Below, piece after piece: positions 51,815 to 64,000 of a stretch of 64,000 nucleotides of DNA. The first letter of the stretch is position 1; the number at the start of each line of letters is the position of its first letter. A model generated the notes under the pieces. The model was not told the origin of the DNA. It searched no databases and saw nothing but the letters and a program-made list of their open reading frames with translations. Source of the DNA: Siniperca chuatsi (taxonomy: Eukaryota > Chordata > Actinopteri > Centrarchiformes > Sinipercidae). The translations under genes and the position numbers were made by a program. The DNA lies in the NCBI RefSeq assembly GCF_020085105.1, contig NC_058055.1, positions 6,099,322-6,163,321 of the forward strand, given 5' to 3'.

Positions 51815-54800
51815 GTGAAGGTGGTAAGACCCTGCCGTCATTCAAGCATATAGACATCGCGCTGCGGCATGACCCTTCACTACAGCTTGACCTCCTGTCC
51901 TCACCTCTTTCTGTCACTCCTTTGTGCAGATCATTGACTATATATTATACATATACAGTCTATGGTGTAGATCAATGGATGAGCAGACAGTTGCTGGCTC
52001 ACTGCAGCACAGCGCTTCCTATTAGTGCTAGGGGCGGCAATTAACGTGCGTCATATGCCGTGGCGGCAGTGTGTTTTCCACTTTAGGCGTTACTTTTGAC
52101 TGTGCCTTAAATTTTACGAAAGATCCAAAAGAAGTTTAAGCATCTTTTACTAGTATATTTTTGCTGGTATAAGTTGTTTATTTATTATTGTGAGTTATTT
52201 CTTTTTTGTGAACCTATAATAATTTTCTAACGTATCTGTCAAGATATTGCTATTTTACTCCTGTAACCTGTGAATGTTTGAAACCGTCTTTTGGTAAGCA
52301 AAGCAGACGGCGTGCTACATAAAAAGGGAGAATGACACAACAAAATGGCAAAAACAGAACTACAGTTTTGAGTCAAAAGTTGGCAGCAACAATAGGCATT
52401 CACATATGTTTTTACAGAGCAGTCAGCAAATATTTGGCATTTATCATTTCCTCCACAAATAGTTTGATAAGTTTTTGGCAAGCGAGCTGCATCTCCTTGT
52501 CTTCATGTGTAATTTTATATAAAAGAAAAGTATTTTGATTTGACTCATAGGACATAAATCCAACAAAAATACTGCAAACATGAAATAAAAATGTATTTCT
52601 TTCTGCATCTGCCATTCACATTTTCCTGGTTTCCTGCATTTCAGAGGTGATGTTTTATTGGCATCAGTGTTGTGTGGTGTGAAGGTTGTTAGCTCCATCG
52701 TGTCTTCTTGTAATAACAGTGGTTAAAAACTTGAGCATGTTCCTGCCTCTAGTGAACCTTTAATGAAGCAAAGAGCTATTTTTGCTTTTTCCCCTCAATT
52801 GCACTAACAGCCTGGAGAATCATTTGTTGTTTTCTGTTCTCTGTTTCTCCTTTTATTCTCTTGTGTTCAGTTCCGTTGGTAGAAAGAAATATGTGCTACA
52901 TGGGCCAGTGGATGTCTTAGTTTGTCAGTTTGCATCTTTGTCTTCACATGGTACAGTGTGTACCGAAGTCTTTGCTCATTTCATCAATGTTTCATCTGTG
53001 TTTATTCCTGTAGAATAAAAAAAAGAAGTGCTGTGAACTCTAAACTAAGAACAAATAAAATTATATTAGAACTTTTGGTGTAATAGCTCAGCCAGTGGAA
53101 AATAGATCCTGGATCTCACATTCACATACAGATGACACTATTTCACATCAGATGAGTCCGGCAACATGACAAATGCCTCGCCAGGTGCAATCGGGGACTT
53201 CTATAATGTTTCCACCACACTTGCTTTAGTGAAGGTTACTGCGTTTCTACAGTGTGAAGCAGGTTGGAAAAGTCGGTGGGTGTCAGTAGAGTGAGGTGAG
53301 AGATTCACAGTGGAGGTGTGATACTGTAGACTGCAGATACTTCTTTTTCATGTGTACAGCCTTTTCTGTTTGAGATGAATTATCACGTCTCCTATTTTTA
53401 CCCCGACCTCTGTTTGTGCTGTGCTGGTAACTGCATTAATCATCAGATCAGTCTAATTACATGAATGTCTCTGCCTGCAGCCTAACCTTGTGAAGTACGC
53501 TGAAAACGCAGACATTCCTACAGAGAGTATGGTCAGCCATCACATCTGTCTGAAATCCGTTATCCCAGTTCAGGAGGGTGGCACATTTTCAGGAAGTAAA
53601 TCAAATACTTGTTGAATGTACAAATTCACTGAAGAATGGTGTGAGTCATGTTCCTTGAAAGATTGTTATTTTAATAGTAATAGTAAGTAATAGAGTAATT
53701 AAATATGATTGTGGTTGTCACTGCAACATAAACATTGTTGGACTGCCAGAATGCTTTGAAGGTAGGAAAACACTATAGGTTTGAGTTGTATACTCTGCCG
53801 TGCATTATAGCTGGATTGTTGTTTTTTTAAATGAACACAATGACCAAAAAGATGACAGTTTCATCTATTGATACAAATATTACATGTTCTTACTCATGTA
53901 AGCTTTAACAGTACTGGCAGTCCATGAAAGTTGTAGTGTGTCCATTTCACAAAACACATGAACACATTCAAAGTAATAATGTCATTTTCAAGTTTAACAT
54001 GTGTATAGTTTAAATGTTGCTTTTGATCTGAAGGTATTACAAATAGAATGTATTTTTTTATTAACTAAAAGCTGACTCTCTTCTTCATGAGCTAAGTAAA
54101 TTTCAAAATATCAGGTCACTGTGATTCAAAATGCACGGTAACATTTAAAAAATGGATGGCCTAAACAATGCTGCTTTTAAAACCTAAATTTACCCTGCGT
54201 GTTGTACAAAGTTTGTCCTCTGTGAGTTTAAGTGGCAAAGTGCAAATGGAAATTCCAGTGCTCGCTAGAATGGCTCCCCTTTTCCTGTCTACGCCCCAGT
54301 GTTTCCTGCCTGCTGCATGACTAGGTGTGTTGACTTTGAGATTGGAGCGTCTGACTTTGGGGTACGTATTGGTCTGACTGTGGGAAAGGGTGTTGGTTTC
54401 TCTGGGTCATCCACCAACCAAACAGTAATTCTCCACTTTGAGCTTCCTATGGCTCCTATATAATCTTCCCCTCTTCAAACTGAGGGCAGGTCACATACAA
54501 GGATCTGTTTAAAATGTAGTTCTGCCTAATTAAAGGCCTCACAGCCAACATCTTCTTTTGTCAAAATGCAGTGTATACTTACTCTTTGTGTTTGTGCAGC
54601 CCTGTCATAGACAAGTCCATTAGTGCTATTTGCTGCCATGTTAGGTAACTCTGCCCTTTCTAATGAACGCCAGCACACAGAGGGGCTTTAGCTGTGAACT
54701 TCCTCACTTCCTGTGAAGGTAAATAATCTTTTTTTTTTTAAATGCATCCACAGCACGGATGGAGCCCTGTATCATGTCTGTGGCATGTCAGTGCGTCTGT

Positions 54801-55130
54801 AAACCACTCCTGTGACTGCAAAATTACTTTACAAACTGAGCCTCACAGAGACCTGCCTGACTGCACCTGAACAATACAGTAGTTCTCTCTCAGACTAACT
54901 CCAGCCTTCTCTCACTGTGATAAAAATCAAGTCTTTGTAAGCCTCTGCAAAGACGAGGAGAGGACTGAAAATGTTATCTAGTTCTCAAAAGTGGTGTGTA
55001 TTTTAAAATAAAAGAGTCTATGCATTAATGTGATACATTTGCCCTGACTCATCCCTGTGTATCTTCACTGTGATGGAGCTGAACAAGTGTATAAACTCAG
55101 TTCTGACAACAATAGATAACTTGGTAACAC
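51815..55130. other. Intergenic DNA, no gene recognised
   Basis: AT-rich sequence without supported exons or classified repeats. Confidence 0.5.
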
Positions 55131-55133
55131 TTT

Positions 55134-56412
55134 TCAAACTGAGACAGCTCTTCTCAAAGTCAACAATAACCTTTTAATGAACGCAGACGCAGGCATGTGT
55201 TCAATTCTTGTGCTGCTAGACGTAAGTGCATTCTTCTAGATGGACTGAGGCACTCGGTGGGCATATCTGGCACTGCACTAGACTGGTTCTCATCATACAG
55301 TATTTGTCCAATAGGAAATTCTGTGTCGCCATTAATAACTACACGTCATCCTTTTCCCATATCAAGTACGGTGTGCCTCAAGGTTAAATTCTGGGACCAA
55401 TACTGTTCTCCTTTTATATGCTGCCCTTGGGTGATGTCATCCACAGACATGGTAATTGTTTTCATTATTATGCAGATGACACACAGATGTACCTCCCTGT
55501 CAAGCCCACTGACCCTAGTACACTGAGTTCTCTGCATGACTGCAATTGGATGTCGATACATTTTCTTCAGCTCAACTCCAATAAAACTGAAATCCTTGTT
55601 ATTGGGCCCCAACACATCACTAAACAAATACTGCCATCTAATGGCTACCTGTCACAACATATCAAGCCTGTTGCAAGAAATATTGGTGTCCTGATTGAAA
55701 GCAATTTGTGTTTTGATCAACATATCACTAAGCTTGTCCAATCATGTTTTTATCACCTCAGAAATATTGCAAAAATCCAATCTATTTTAAATCTCAGTGA
55801 TGCAGAAACTGTTGTGCATGCTTTTATCTCCTCACGCCTTGATTATTTTAAGTCTATTCACTTGTCTTAATCAAACAACTTTGAAACGACTGCAGACTGT
55901 ACAGAACTCAGCTACTAAGCTTTTAACCAGGACCAAGAGGTACGATCACATCACACCTGTTTTAGCCTCTTTACATCGGCTCCCTGTTTGTTTTAGGATT
56001 GATTTTAAGATCTTATTGATTACTTTTAAGGCTCTTCATGGCCTGGCTCCAGATTATAATTTAGACCTTTTAATCCCTTATGAACCTTCACGTAGTTTGA
56101 GATCTTCGGGCAGGGATCTTCTGAAAACTAAGGGGGACAGAGCTTTTGCCATCAGGGCCCCGAGGCTCTGGAACAACTTGCCTGAAGAAATTAGACTGTC
56201 TGAGTCAATGTCTTTCTTTCTTCTTTTAAGTCTCTTCTCAAAACACATTTTATCGGAAAGCATATCCTGATCTTACCTGAGCTGTCTGTTTATTTTATTG
56301 TTTTTTAATGTATTTTATCATTCACTGTGGTATTTTATTGATCTCTCTGTGAATCACTTTGTACTTTGTTTTGATAAGTGCCCTATAAATAAAGTTTTAT
56401 TATTATTATTTA
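55134..56412 (+). mobile_element. L2-type LINE, 5'-truncated and broken
   Basis: The translation shows LINE RT parts: TALLKVNN at the start, VLLDVSAFF, a YGVPQG-like motif with GPILFSFYMLPLGDVIH, YADDTQMYLPV (the catalytic DD, about 55470-55500), LNSNKTEILVIGP, LNLSDAETVVHAFISSRLDY, and the terminal block LKRLQTVQNSATKLLTRTKR to RAPRLWNNLPEEIR. This wording is that of fish L2-like LINEs. The frame changes at least twice with stops, so it is dead. The 3' end AATAAAGTTTTATTATTATT matches the family's tail. Confidence 0.88.
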
Positions 56413-57640
56413 CAATTAGATACACAAAATACTGGCTAGTTACTAAGAAGGTTTAAAAGCTTTACTGTGAATCTAGTTTGCCTGCTGACAGTCATAACTT
56501 TGTTACTAACTAATAAAAAACAGACTTAGGAGATAATAGGTTAATGAAAGATTAGTTAATGATTAGGTCATAGATATTTGTGAATCAACATACTGACCAC
56601 TTTCTTCATGAGTCGCTTCTGATTAACTCTGAAACAGCTGCTGAGCAGCACAAAACTAATAACTAATTATTTAATTAATTACTAATTACTTCAACATTAA
56701 TTACTCTTTTCGGGCCCAATCAAGAAAAGTGGTGTATCATACTAAGAAGTTAGTAAGTAATCCCTCATCACGTCATGATTAGCTTACCATTTTGTACCCT
56801 TTTTGTGCCCCTTCAAGTAAAGCATAATCCTACAAGATTAATAAGTAGCTACTTAGTTTTACCAGGAAATGTACAATTACTTCCAGAGACAGCAGGAGTC
56901 TCAAAAAATGTTTTAATTATTATATTCAGAGCATACATTCATATTCACATTCATGTCATACACTATGCAGTTACACTAGATGCAAACCACTTGTGATTGC
57001 AGATGATTCCTGCTCATCACTGAATGCAACTGGAAATTAACATAACCCAGCAGTGAACTAAATCTACTCATGAATCATGGTTCTTGACCTGTAATGAAAC
57101 AGTTTGGAAAAACCTGCACCTGAAACTGGACCTAGGAAAACAAAGAGGGATAAGTGGTGTCTATTTTTCAGGTATCAGCAACACTAATGCTTCAGAATAT
57201 GGAATGTGGATGTATATCAAATAAATAAAAAATGTGGATATTATCAAATATGTGCTCAGAAAATGATGAAAACTTTTTTTCAGAATCCCACTGTCTCTGG
57301 TTTGTAATTAAGGAACTTACATGTGGGCGTAGCACAGACATGTACTGTACAGTACGTGGTGCATAACAGCATATAGATCAATCTAAGGATCATCTCAGTT
57401 ATGTAACACTGAAGACACTTCTGTGGTGTGAAAACTAGCATTTTTTTCAAATTACCACTGGCCAGACTTCTCTTTTCTCTGAAGTGAAGCAAGCTCTATA
57501 TGAAAGTCTCCTAAAATAAATCGGGGGAAAGTAATTAAGTAAAAAATAATTTCTTAATGGAGACACTCATTTGGATGTGATGAATGTCTGATAAAATAAA
57601 AAGAAACAGAGACAACACGGTGGTATGAAGTGATTAAATA
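56413..57640. other. Intergenic DNA, no gene recognised
   Basis: AT-rich spacer; nothing else supported. Confidence 0.5.
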
Positions 57641-58507
57641 GGTTTATTTGATTTACAGACATGTACATTTTCTATCAACCCCCCAAGGGAGCATCACAGT
57701 TCAGTTCTAGAATAATATCCTTTAATTTCTCTGACACTTCTCGTATTGACTTGCTCTAAAAATAAAAATAACCTCTGTTTTCTGCTCAACATCAGAAAAA
57801 GGTTTCTTTATACATGATTCTTGTATGACAAGAAATAGCACATTCTCAATACATCACTTCAGTGATTATTAACATAGAATTACTCGATACAATGGACTTA
57901 TACTCCTAAAGGCTTGGTGCTAAAGCAACTAAATTTGGCAAAGTGAAACTCAATTCATGACCCATGTGACCAGAGCCAACGTCCCTTCTGACGATAGATG
58001 ACAATATGTCAGCACTTACTGTGAGCATGAAGTGACAGTCCTCTGTGGCAGAGGCTGTTAAGTTGATGCTAGGCTATGGTTCAAATAAATCCCTGAACAT
58101 TAAGTGTGCAAAATGGTTTGATCAGTTCTTAAAAAAAGAAAAAAAACATTTACAAGAGCTACAAAAATGAATGCAAAAGTATTGCACGCCAAACATGAGA
58201 CTAATACGTTGTCTTAAAACCATCACATTGCAGTTCCTTTTGTGTGTAGTATGTGTGAGATGTCCAATTCATGATCACAGTAAACAGTATGAATCTTAGT
58301 GATGTAAAAAGGTATTGTGTTGTTTCATTGTGATACAAAAGGATGAACAAATAGGTATTTCTAAACCCAACGACATACAGCAAAGTGTAGTATACTCAAA
58401 CATTAAACTTCCCTTTATAGATTATTCTTCATTATTGTAACAAACAAATAAATACATTGCATCCAAGCCATCATTTACAATATATTAAAGTTGCTGCGTG
58501 ATATAGC

Positions 58508-58526
58508 TATATATATATATATATAT
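58508..58526. repeat. AT microsatellite
   Basis: About nine AT units. Confidence 0.9.
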
Positions 58527-60583
58527 CTATTGTAGTTAAAAAAACCTCATTTGGTAACATATATAAAAAAAGAAAATCAACAAAAGGAAGGTAAGAAGCT
58601 TAGTTCATTAAGAAGATGTAGGTGTGTAAACACGTCAGGTTGGACAGAATCACATTCAGAGAGCTCCACGCAGTTGGAGAGAAGCTAAAGCTAATGATCT
58701 GGCAACAAGGACACAGCCCACACAGCACCCCACACACAGCCAGTGAGTCATGCTCACACATCAATGCTACAAGAACCACCTCAATGTCTCCCTTTATTCC
58801 TCTGCTAAGATCAATCCATCCTCCTACTCCTTCTGTGTTTTCTCAGAGGTCTGCAAAGTGCTTTTTTTCCCTTTATGCACAAGTTTTAAAACCTTTGACT
58901 CCATTAGAGGGTTTAAGGTTTGAGTAAAATTATATCCACCAGGTAATATACTACAAAACAATCCTTCAAGGTAGCTTATAATTAAGCTTTTGCCTACAGC
59001 TTTGTATATACAAGCAACTAGCTATAGCACACGTTTTTCTTCTTTGTGGGATTTGGCATTCAATTTGGATAATTACAAATACGATACTGTAATTAATACA
59101 GAGTGATGAAATCAAATCCAGGTTTTGTCATTTGTGTATGTCTGTTTCATATGTATTAGGTAGGGGGATTCTGTTTTTCAACTCCTGCAGTGACATCTGA
59201 GGACATGCTGGTCTGGTTTCAAAGGGGGATTCCTCGCTTATCTGTTATCACTGATAAGAGCTCGCAATCAGTCTAACCTGGGCCCGAAGGATTTCCTTTT
59301 CCTGTCTGGGATTTTGATTTCCTTCAGTAATAAACTGATGACTGTGACTTCAGCTCTTCTCAAAGGTCCTTTCTTCTAATCGTGGAATGGGATATCTACA
59401 ATTGCAAGGGGAAAAGTTCTCTATTCACAATGCCTGTTATTGTAACCAGTGTGGACTGGACTGGACTCCATCATTAAAAGGGACTCCCTCTCTGTGTGGG
59501 TGTTGTGTCCAGAAATTCTAAACCAACCAAAGAGCTAAGCCTTTAAGGGGAAACCTGGCTCACTGATAAGGCAGTGTGGATAAAAAGGTTGGGTTCCTTA
59601 AAAATGTTCGTATTGCTTCTCATGTACACAAAAAACACAGGTGTTACTCCTTAAAAATCAAAAGAGTAGCATTGCATTTACTTTTGGGAAAAGCATGTAC
59701 ATTATAAATTATAAAATATATAATCCAGTGTCCGCTTTAGATTGCATCATCATCCTTCTGAAACAATCATAGGCAGTAACCTCCAGTTTCAAATCCAACA
59801 TACATCACACAGAAAGAAAGAATAAAAAATAAAAAAAATCACAAGAAACCTTGTGAAAAATAATGTGCAGAAATCTCTCAACTCTGTCATGTTCTCTGGC
59901 ACGGTCTACGCTGAATTAAGTGCTAAAAGCTTAAAATAAAAACACATGTGGGGGTCAAAAGAAACAGCTGTTGACTTTTAAGGCTGATTCACTGACCTGT
60001 AGACAGTAACACTTTTTGGCTCTTGGTTGACGGCTATGTTTACATGCACAGACAAACTTTTGATCGATTATGAGAATACTGCATTCATCATGTAAACACT
60101 GTATTTACGTTAGAAGTTCATGTTGTTAATACTGCGATTAACATGTGCAGAGTAATCTGATATTAGTCTCAATATTGGAGGCTTGTTTGAGAATGATATT
60201 CCTGCTGCACATTTGAACAAGTTGCATCAGTTGCTCCACATAACTTGAATTTTACAGCTTCTGCCTGTTTACAGGCTCCATTTGTTGAAAGCCATAGCAG
60301 AATGAATTGTGGAAAATTTGCCTGGGAGCAACAGAAACACAATGGAGCTTTAGGACTGCAGTTTACAAATGATGCTGCTTCTACTGTCTAGCAAATATAA
60401 ACAGCTTATCATACTAATTTCATGGCAAAAGCTGAATTACAGTGTGCATGTAAACATAGTCAGTGACGGTCATGACTGTTGTTGGGGGTCAGTGCAAAGT
60501 CTGAAGGAATGTAATGACGCTATGGCACTTGGTGCAGATTGACAGCCGATGTTGCAGACAGACACATACGAGACAGACCGTTG

Positions 60584-60608
60584 GACAGACAGGCAGACAG
60601 ACAGACAG
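60584..60608. repeat. CAGA microsatellite
   Basis: Imperfect (CAGA)n with a GGCAGA variant unit. Confidence 0.8.
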
Positions 60609-60863
60609 GGCAGGTTCATGGTCAGCATTCAGTAGTATGGCATCAGGAGTTGGAGGGGTCAGGGGGGATTTTGCCACCCCACCTCCTCCCTGGAAGGTTC
60701 AGTGGACACCAGCTGGTCGGCCGGCTTCAGCGCACTGCTGTGCACCTTCTCACCGGCCTGTGATTTAAAGGCGTTTCAAAGAGGGGCAAGACGCTCCCTC
60801 GTTCCAGTTCTGAGCAGCCTCCACGAGTGTGTAAAAAGGAAGAGCAGCAGGAGCCAGGAAGAA

Positions 60864-60892
60864 GAGGAGGAGGAGGAGGAGGAGGAGGAGGA
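60864..60892. repeat. GGA microsatellite
   Basis: About nine GGA units; it makes a glutamate run in a chance plus-strand frame and a leucine or serine run on the other strand. Confidence 0.9.
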
Positions 60893-61041
60893 CGATCGTG
60901 GCGATGACGATGGTGAAGAGAACATGGGCGTGGTTTTAAAGAAATGGATCAGCTGCCCTTGGTCTTTATCTCCATTTTGTCATCCTAATTGATTTTGGTT
61001 GCTCCTTCAGATGGCTCATCATTTGGTTGTCACCTGAAAAG

Positions 61042-61043
61042 AG

Positions 61044-61078
<35 letters not shown>
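61042..61078. repeat. GA microsatellite
   Basis: About 18 GA units; on the minus strand it forms the pyrimidine tract in front of the possible acceptor at 61034. Confidence 0.9.
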
Positions 61079-61079
<1 letters not shown>

Positions 61080-61080
<1 letters not shown>

Positions 61081-61593
61081 AGGAAATAGTGCGGTTAGAG
61101 TCTGGCCTCACTGCAGGACATTCTCATGTAATTAATGTCGAGGTCGAAAGCTCCTGGGCCATCTGTTAGGACCTTCCTGATAACGCCTGCACACCAGGAC
61201 CAGCCTGTGACCTAAATATTTCCCTGCAAACAGCATACCAACACATAACAGTTTGTTTAATGCATCCCAAAATCTGTACAACAGCAAACTATAAGCCACA
61301 GTCACACACCGCTGTCTCGCCAGATGTGCAGATTTGGGCTTTACATTAGATGTTGATGTTACTATGTTTCTGCCTCAGTGTATATACCAAATATGTTAAA
61401 CATATACACAAAGATTAATGAAGGAAAGAGTTTGCTGATGTAAAATGAGGCTTTCAGCAAGCTATTGCGAGAAAGCAGACTGCATAAGTTGATTTAAAAA
61501 ATACTACATGACTGATTTGGAAAATGTTACTTGGAGTTAAATGTTAAATTACCTCTAACTAAACTTTTGATGTAAAAGTGCTATTGCTGGCTA
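61080..61593. other. Non-coding spacer
   Basis: No ORF, repeat or RNA signal that I can support. Confidence 0.5.
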
Positions 61594-61601
61594 CAGTGTG
61601 C

Positions 61602-62031
61602 CAGCGGTGGAAGACGTATCCAGATCTTTTACTCAAGTAAAAGTAGAAATACAGAAATGTAAACTCTTCAGTACTCAAAAGTACAGCTGTATTATCAGCA
61701 AAATGTACTTTAAAGTATTTGTTATGCAGTGAATGGCTGATGTCAGTGTTAAATTATTTTATATTAGATTATTATATTATCAGTAGTGATGCAAAAAACT
61801 GATCATATTTTATATGTTGATTTTTTTTAATGTAAAATATTAATCTTCAAAGTAAATAGTAACTATAGGTGTCAAGTAAATGTAGTGGAGTAAAAAGTAC
61901 AATACATCCCTGAACTGTAGTGGAGTAGAGGTAGAAAGTAGCATAAAATGGAAATACTCAAGTAAAGTACAAGTAACTCAAAATTGTACTAAAGTACTAG
62001 AGTAAATGTTCTTAGTTACTTTCCACCACTG
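61602..62031. mobile_element. hAT-type MITE, 430 bp
   Basis: The left end is CAGCGGTGGAAGACG and the complement of the right end is CAGTGGTGGAAAGTAAC; both continue into TTTACTCAAGTA-like text. Flanks are CAGTGTGC (61594-61601) and CACTGTGC (62032-62039), an 8-bp target duplication with one change. Eight-bp duplications and CAG ends fit hAT. The inner words ACTCAAGTAAAGTACAAGTA are very common in fish genomes. No coding capacity. Confidence 0.85.
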
Positions 62032-62039
62032 CACTGTGC

Positions 62040-64000
62040 CTCATTTTCATGAAATTAATGGTTTTGCATACTCTCTATCACAAGAAAGGGACATTTCCGC
62101 AATGTTCCGAGCCAGTGTCTCGCACCCTCGAACACACATATACACACCCACAGACCCACAGACATGTGCATACATAGACATATACAGACACACTCACACA
62201 CAACAATGGCACATCAGACAAACAAAGGTAATAGAAAACAATGTGTTTTGGTTCTGTAGATGCAGATCCAATCCTCTCTGGGATGAACAATTTTCCTCAA
62301 TTATTAGTGTCAGTTGTTGCTGTAATCTCTGTGAATTGTTTATGAGCCAAACATGAAATTAAATCGTTCAAATGCCAGCGTGACATAGAGATAATTAGAG
62401 TTGTGAATGCTTTGATATGTGCAAGATTGGCCTGCCTCCTCGCAGCTTCACTATTACTGTGTGGTCACTGTTGGCTTCTCAAGCAAAGGGGAGGTCTGAT
62501 TGGTCTGGCAAGCGAATAAACTCTAATCAAACCGACTTGTAGTGGATTTTGGCTGGGAGGACGCATCATGACTGAACTCGGCCGGGCTGACGTTGCTGGC
62601 TTCTCATTCGAGGACGGATGGAGAAAGCAGTGAATGGTCCAGTAAATGAGACCGAATATACATTTCTGTTAAGGAAAGCACTGCTTCTTCCTTTTCACAT
62701 ATTCATTGGATTATGAAAGAGGAAGATCTGAAAGTTGGTTGAAAGGTCGCATCAGAGCCTGGCTGTACACTGTGTATGTGTGTGTGTGTGGGGCCATGAA
62801 CCCACTCAGCACTGCTGGCTGAGGCTTTTGTTGAATGATAAGAGTGTGAAGATGGAAAGTATGTGCCTGCAGCTGTATAAACACTTTTAACAGTTAAAGT
62901 TTGGACAGCAGTGACTAAATCAGAGTTTTGCCTTGTGATGTGAATTTCCTCCAGGAATATTATGGGATTGTAGTTACTGAATAAATGAGTGTGAAGCTCC
63001 GCTGTCAGACCTCACACTGATCTTTTGACAGCCCCCAGCTTGGGGATGTCCTCTAGTTATTGTGCGGTGTTGGGTGAATCTGGTCAGCAGAGGCCGGTTC
63101 CTCCTGCAGAGGAAGTTAATTGGATCTCAGTGTATCTGATCTCTGTCTGGGATTGCATCACCAGAGATTAATAGCTTGCGATGTATAACAGCTTAGGCAA
63201 TTACTGCTTCTCTTCATCCTCATTTATTCAGCAGTCGTGTGTCTTTTCTCTCCTCCTCTAAATTCCTCTCCTTCACTTCCACTCCTCGTCAGAGCCAAAC
63301 ACTCTGAAATATAATATAATGTTGTACCACTGGGAACAGTGGTCAGAGTGAGTGTGAACACTTGTCATCAGAGAGTGGTTGAACTGTGAACTCTATTGAT
63401 CTGTGAGTCAGACCCAAGGGGGAAACATTGCCTGTCACTGACTGGATTATCCTCCAAAACAAATGTAGAAAATCAATCACCACAGACCGGTGCATTGGTG
63501 GTTCACTTTAGAATAGAAATGATCAGTTCGCAGGCATATTCAACTCTGACTTCATGTAGCTGTAATCACTGTTCTCTATAATTAGCCCCTTTTGACAGCA
63601 GGGGAGAACACGCTTTAGCTGCTGTGTGTGACAGAGAACGGATGAAACCCTCAGGCACAAACTGAAACCTGATATGAGTGGCAGCCATGTGTGAGCCTTT
63701 CATGTCACCTATCATTAGCTGTGCATGCTAATGTCACCCCGCCAATGGTAATGACACTGCAGTAATTACAGTAAAAGACCATACTGGCAGTTTTGTATAT
63801 TGTAGTCCATTAACTACAAATTGTGTATCCTTGATATTTCTGCAAACCATTTTCCAAAGCATACCACAACTTTTTAGATTGATTTCCTGCCTTCAAGACA
63901 GCCATTGCCTCCCATTCATCAGTGCGCAATGCAAATCAACTTGCAGAGCTTCCGAAGTTGATGGGTAATCCATCATACTATTGCTCTTTTTTTTGTTAGG
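62040..64000. other. Non-coding sequence to the window end
   Basis: It contains short GT and AC-like stretches (about 62140-62200 and 62775-62791) and no supported coding exon. Confidence 0.5.

Larger units (their letters stand above)
57643..61033 (-). other. Possible long 3'-terminal exon of an unidentified minus-strand gene
   Basis: On the minus strand a CT-rich tract ending CTCTTTTCAG (acceptor AG at 61035-61034) precedes 61033. About 3.4 kb downstream is an AATAAA on the minus strand (57648-57643). The intervening DNA has few repeats and no classified mobile element, as in long 3' UTRs of neural genes. Depending on phase the coding part would end after only four to about 22 residues. No protein family can be recognised, so this is an inference. 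Confidence 0.3.

Noticed and set aside
60702-60992. Plus-strand ORF with a glutamate run
   Set aside because: The run comes from the GGA microsatellite and there is no other protein signal.

Overview
This window is nuclear DNA of a ray-finned fish, probably a percomorph-like teleost. The evidence is five vertebrate protein-coding genes with GT-AG introns, two TRIM genes of the fish-expanded finTRIM/TRIM25-like type, and a repeat load typical of teleosts: I/Nimb-type, L2-type and L1-type LINEs, hAT-type short elements and a tRNA-like SINE. I cannot name the species from the sequence.

Layout, left to right. The first coding exon of a clathrin heavy chain gene lies at 825-866 on the minus strand, with its promoter to the right; the rest of the gene runs off the left edge. 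From 1.2 to 8.6 kb is non-coding DNA with a near-perfect 36-bp hairpin and a block of dispersed repeats. A three-PDZ scaffold gene, best matched to NHERF4/pdzd3, occupies 9295-11442 (+). A 3.7-kb I/Nimb-type LINE follows at 12818-16563, bounded by a 12-bp target duplication and ending 126 bp before the start codon of atp5mg (ATP synthase subunit g, 16690-18801, +). Two finTRIM-like E3 ligase genes then lie head to head: one on minus (20747-25193) and one on plus (29681-35015). They share the same seven-coding-exon plan. The complete coding region of ruvbl2 (reptin AAA+ ATPase) is at 40472-44186 (+), with a non-coding first exon near 37.9 kb and a 1.35-kb hAT-like element in intron 1. From 44.5 kb to the end no coding gene is confidently identified; that part holds L2 LINE pieces, a pair of inverted dispersed repeats, a 430-bp hAT MITE, microsatellites, and a possible long 3' untranslated exon of an unidentified minus-strand gene (about 57.6-61.0 kb).

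The genes do not form one pathway. Clathrin heavy chain, atp5mg and ruvbl2 are housekeeping genes; pdzd3 is an epithelial scaffold gene; the TRIM pair is likely innate-immune. No wholly new coding system was found. The most notable observations are the LINE forming the immediate upstream flank of atp5mg, the divergent TRIM duplicate pair, the isolated 36-bp hairpin, textbook target duplications around three mobile elements, and GCTAGC/GTTAGC motif clusters just inside intron 1 of all three housekeeping genes.
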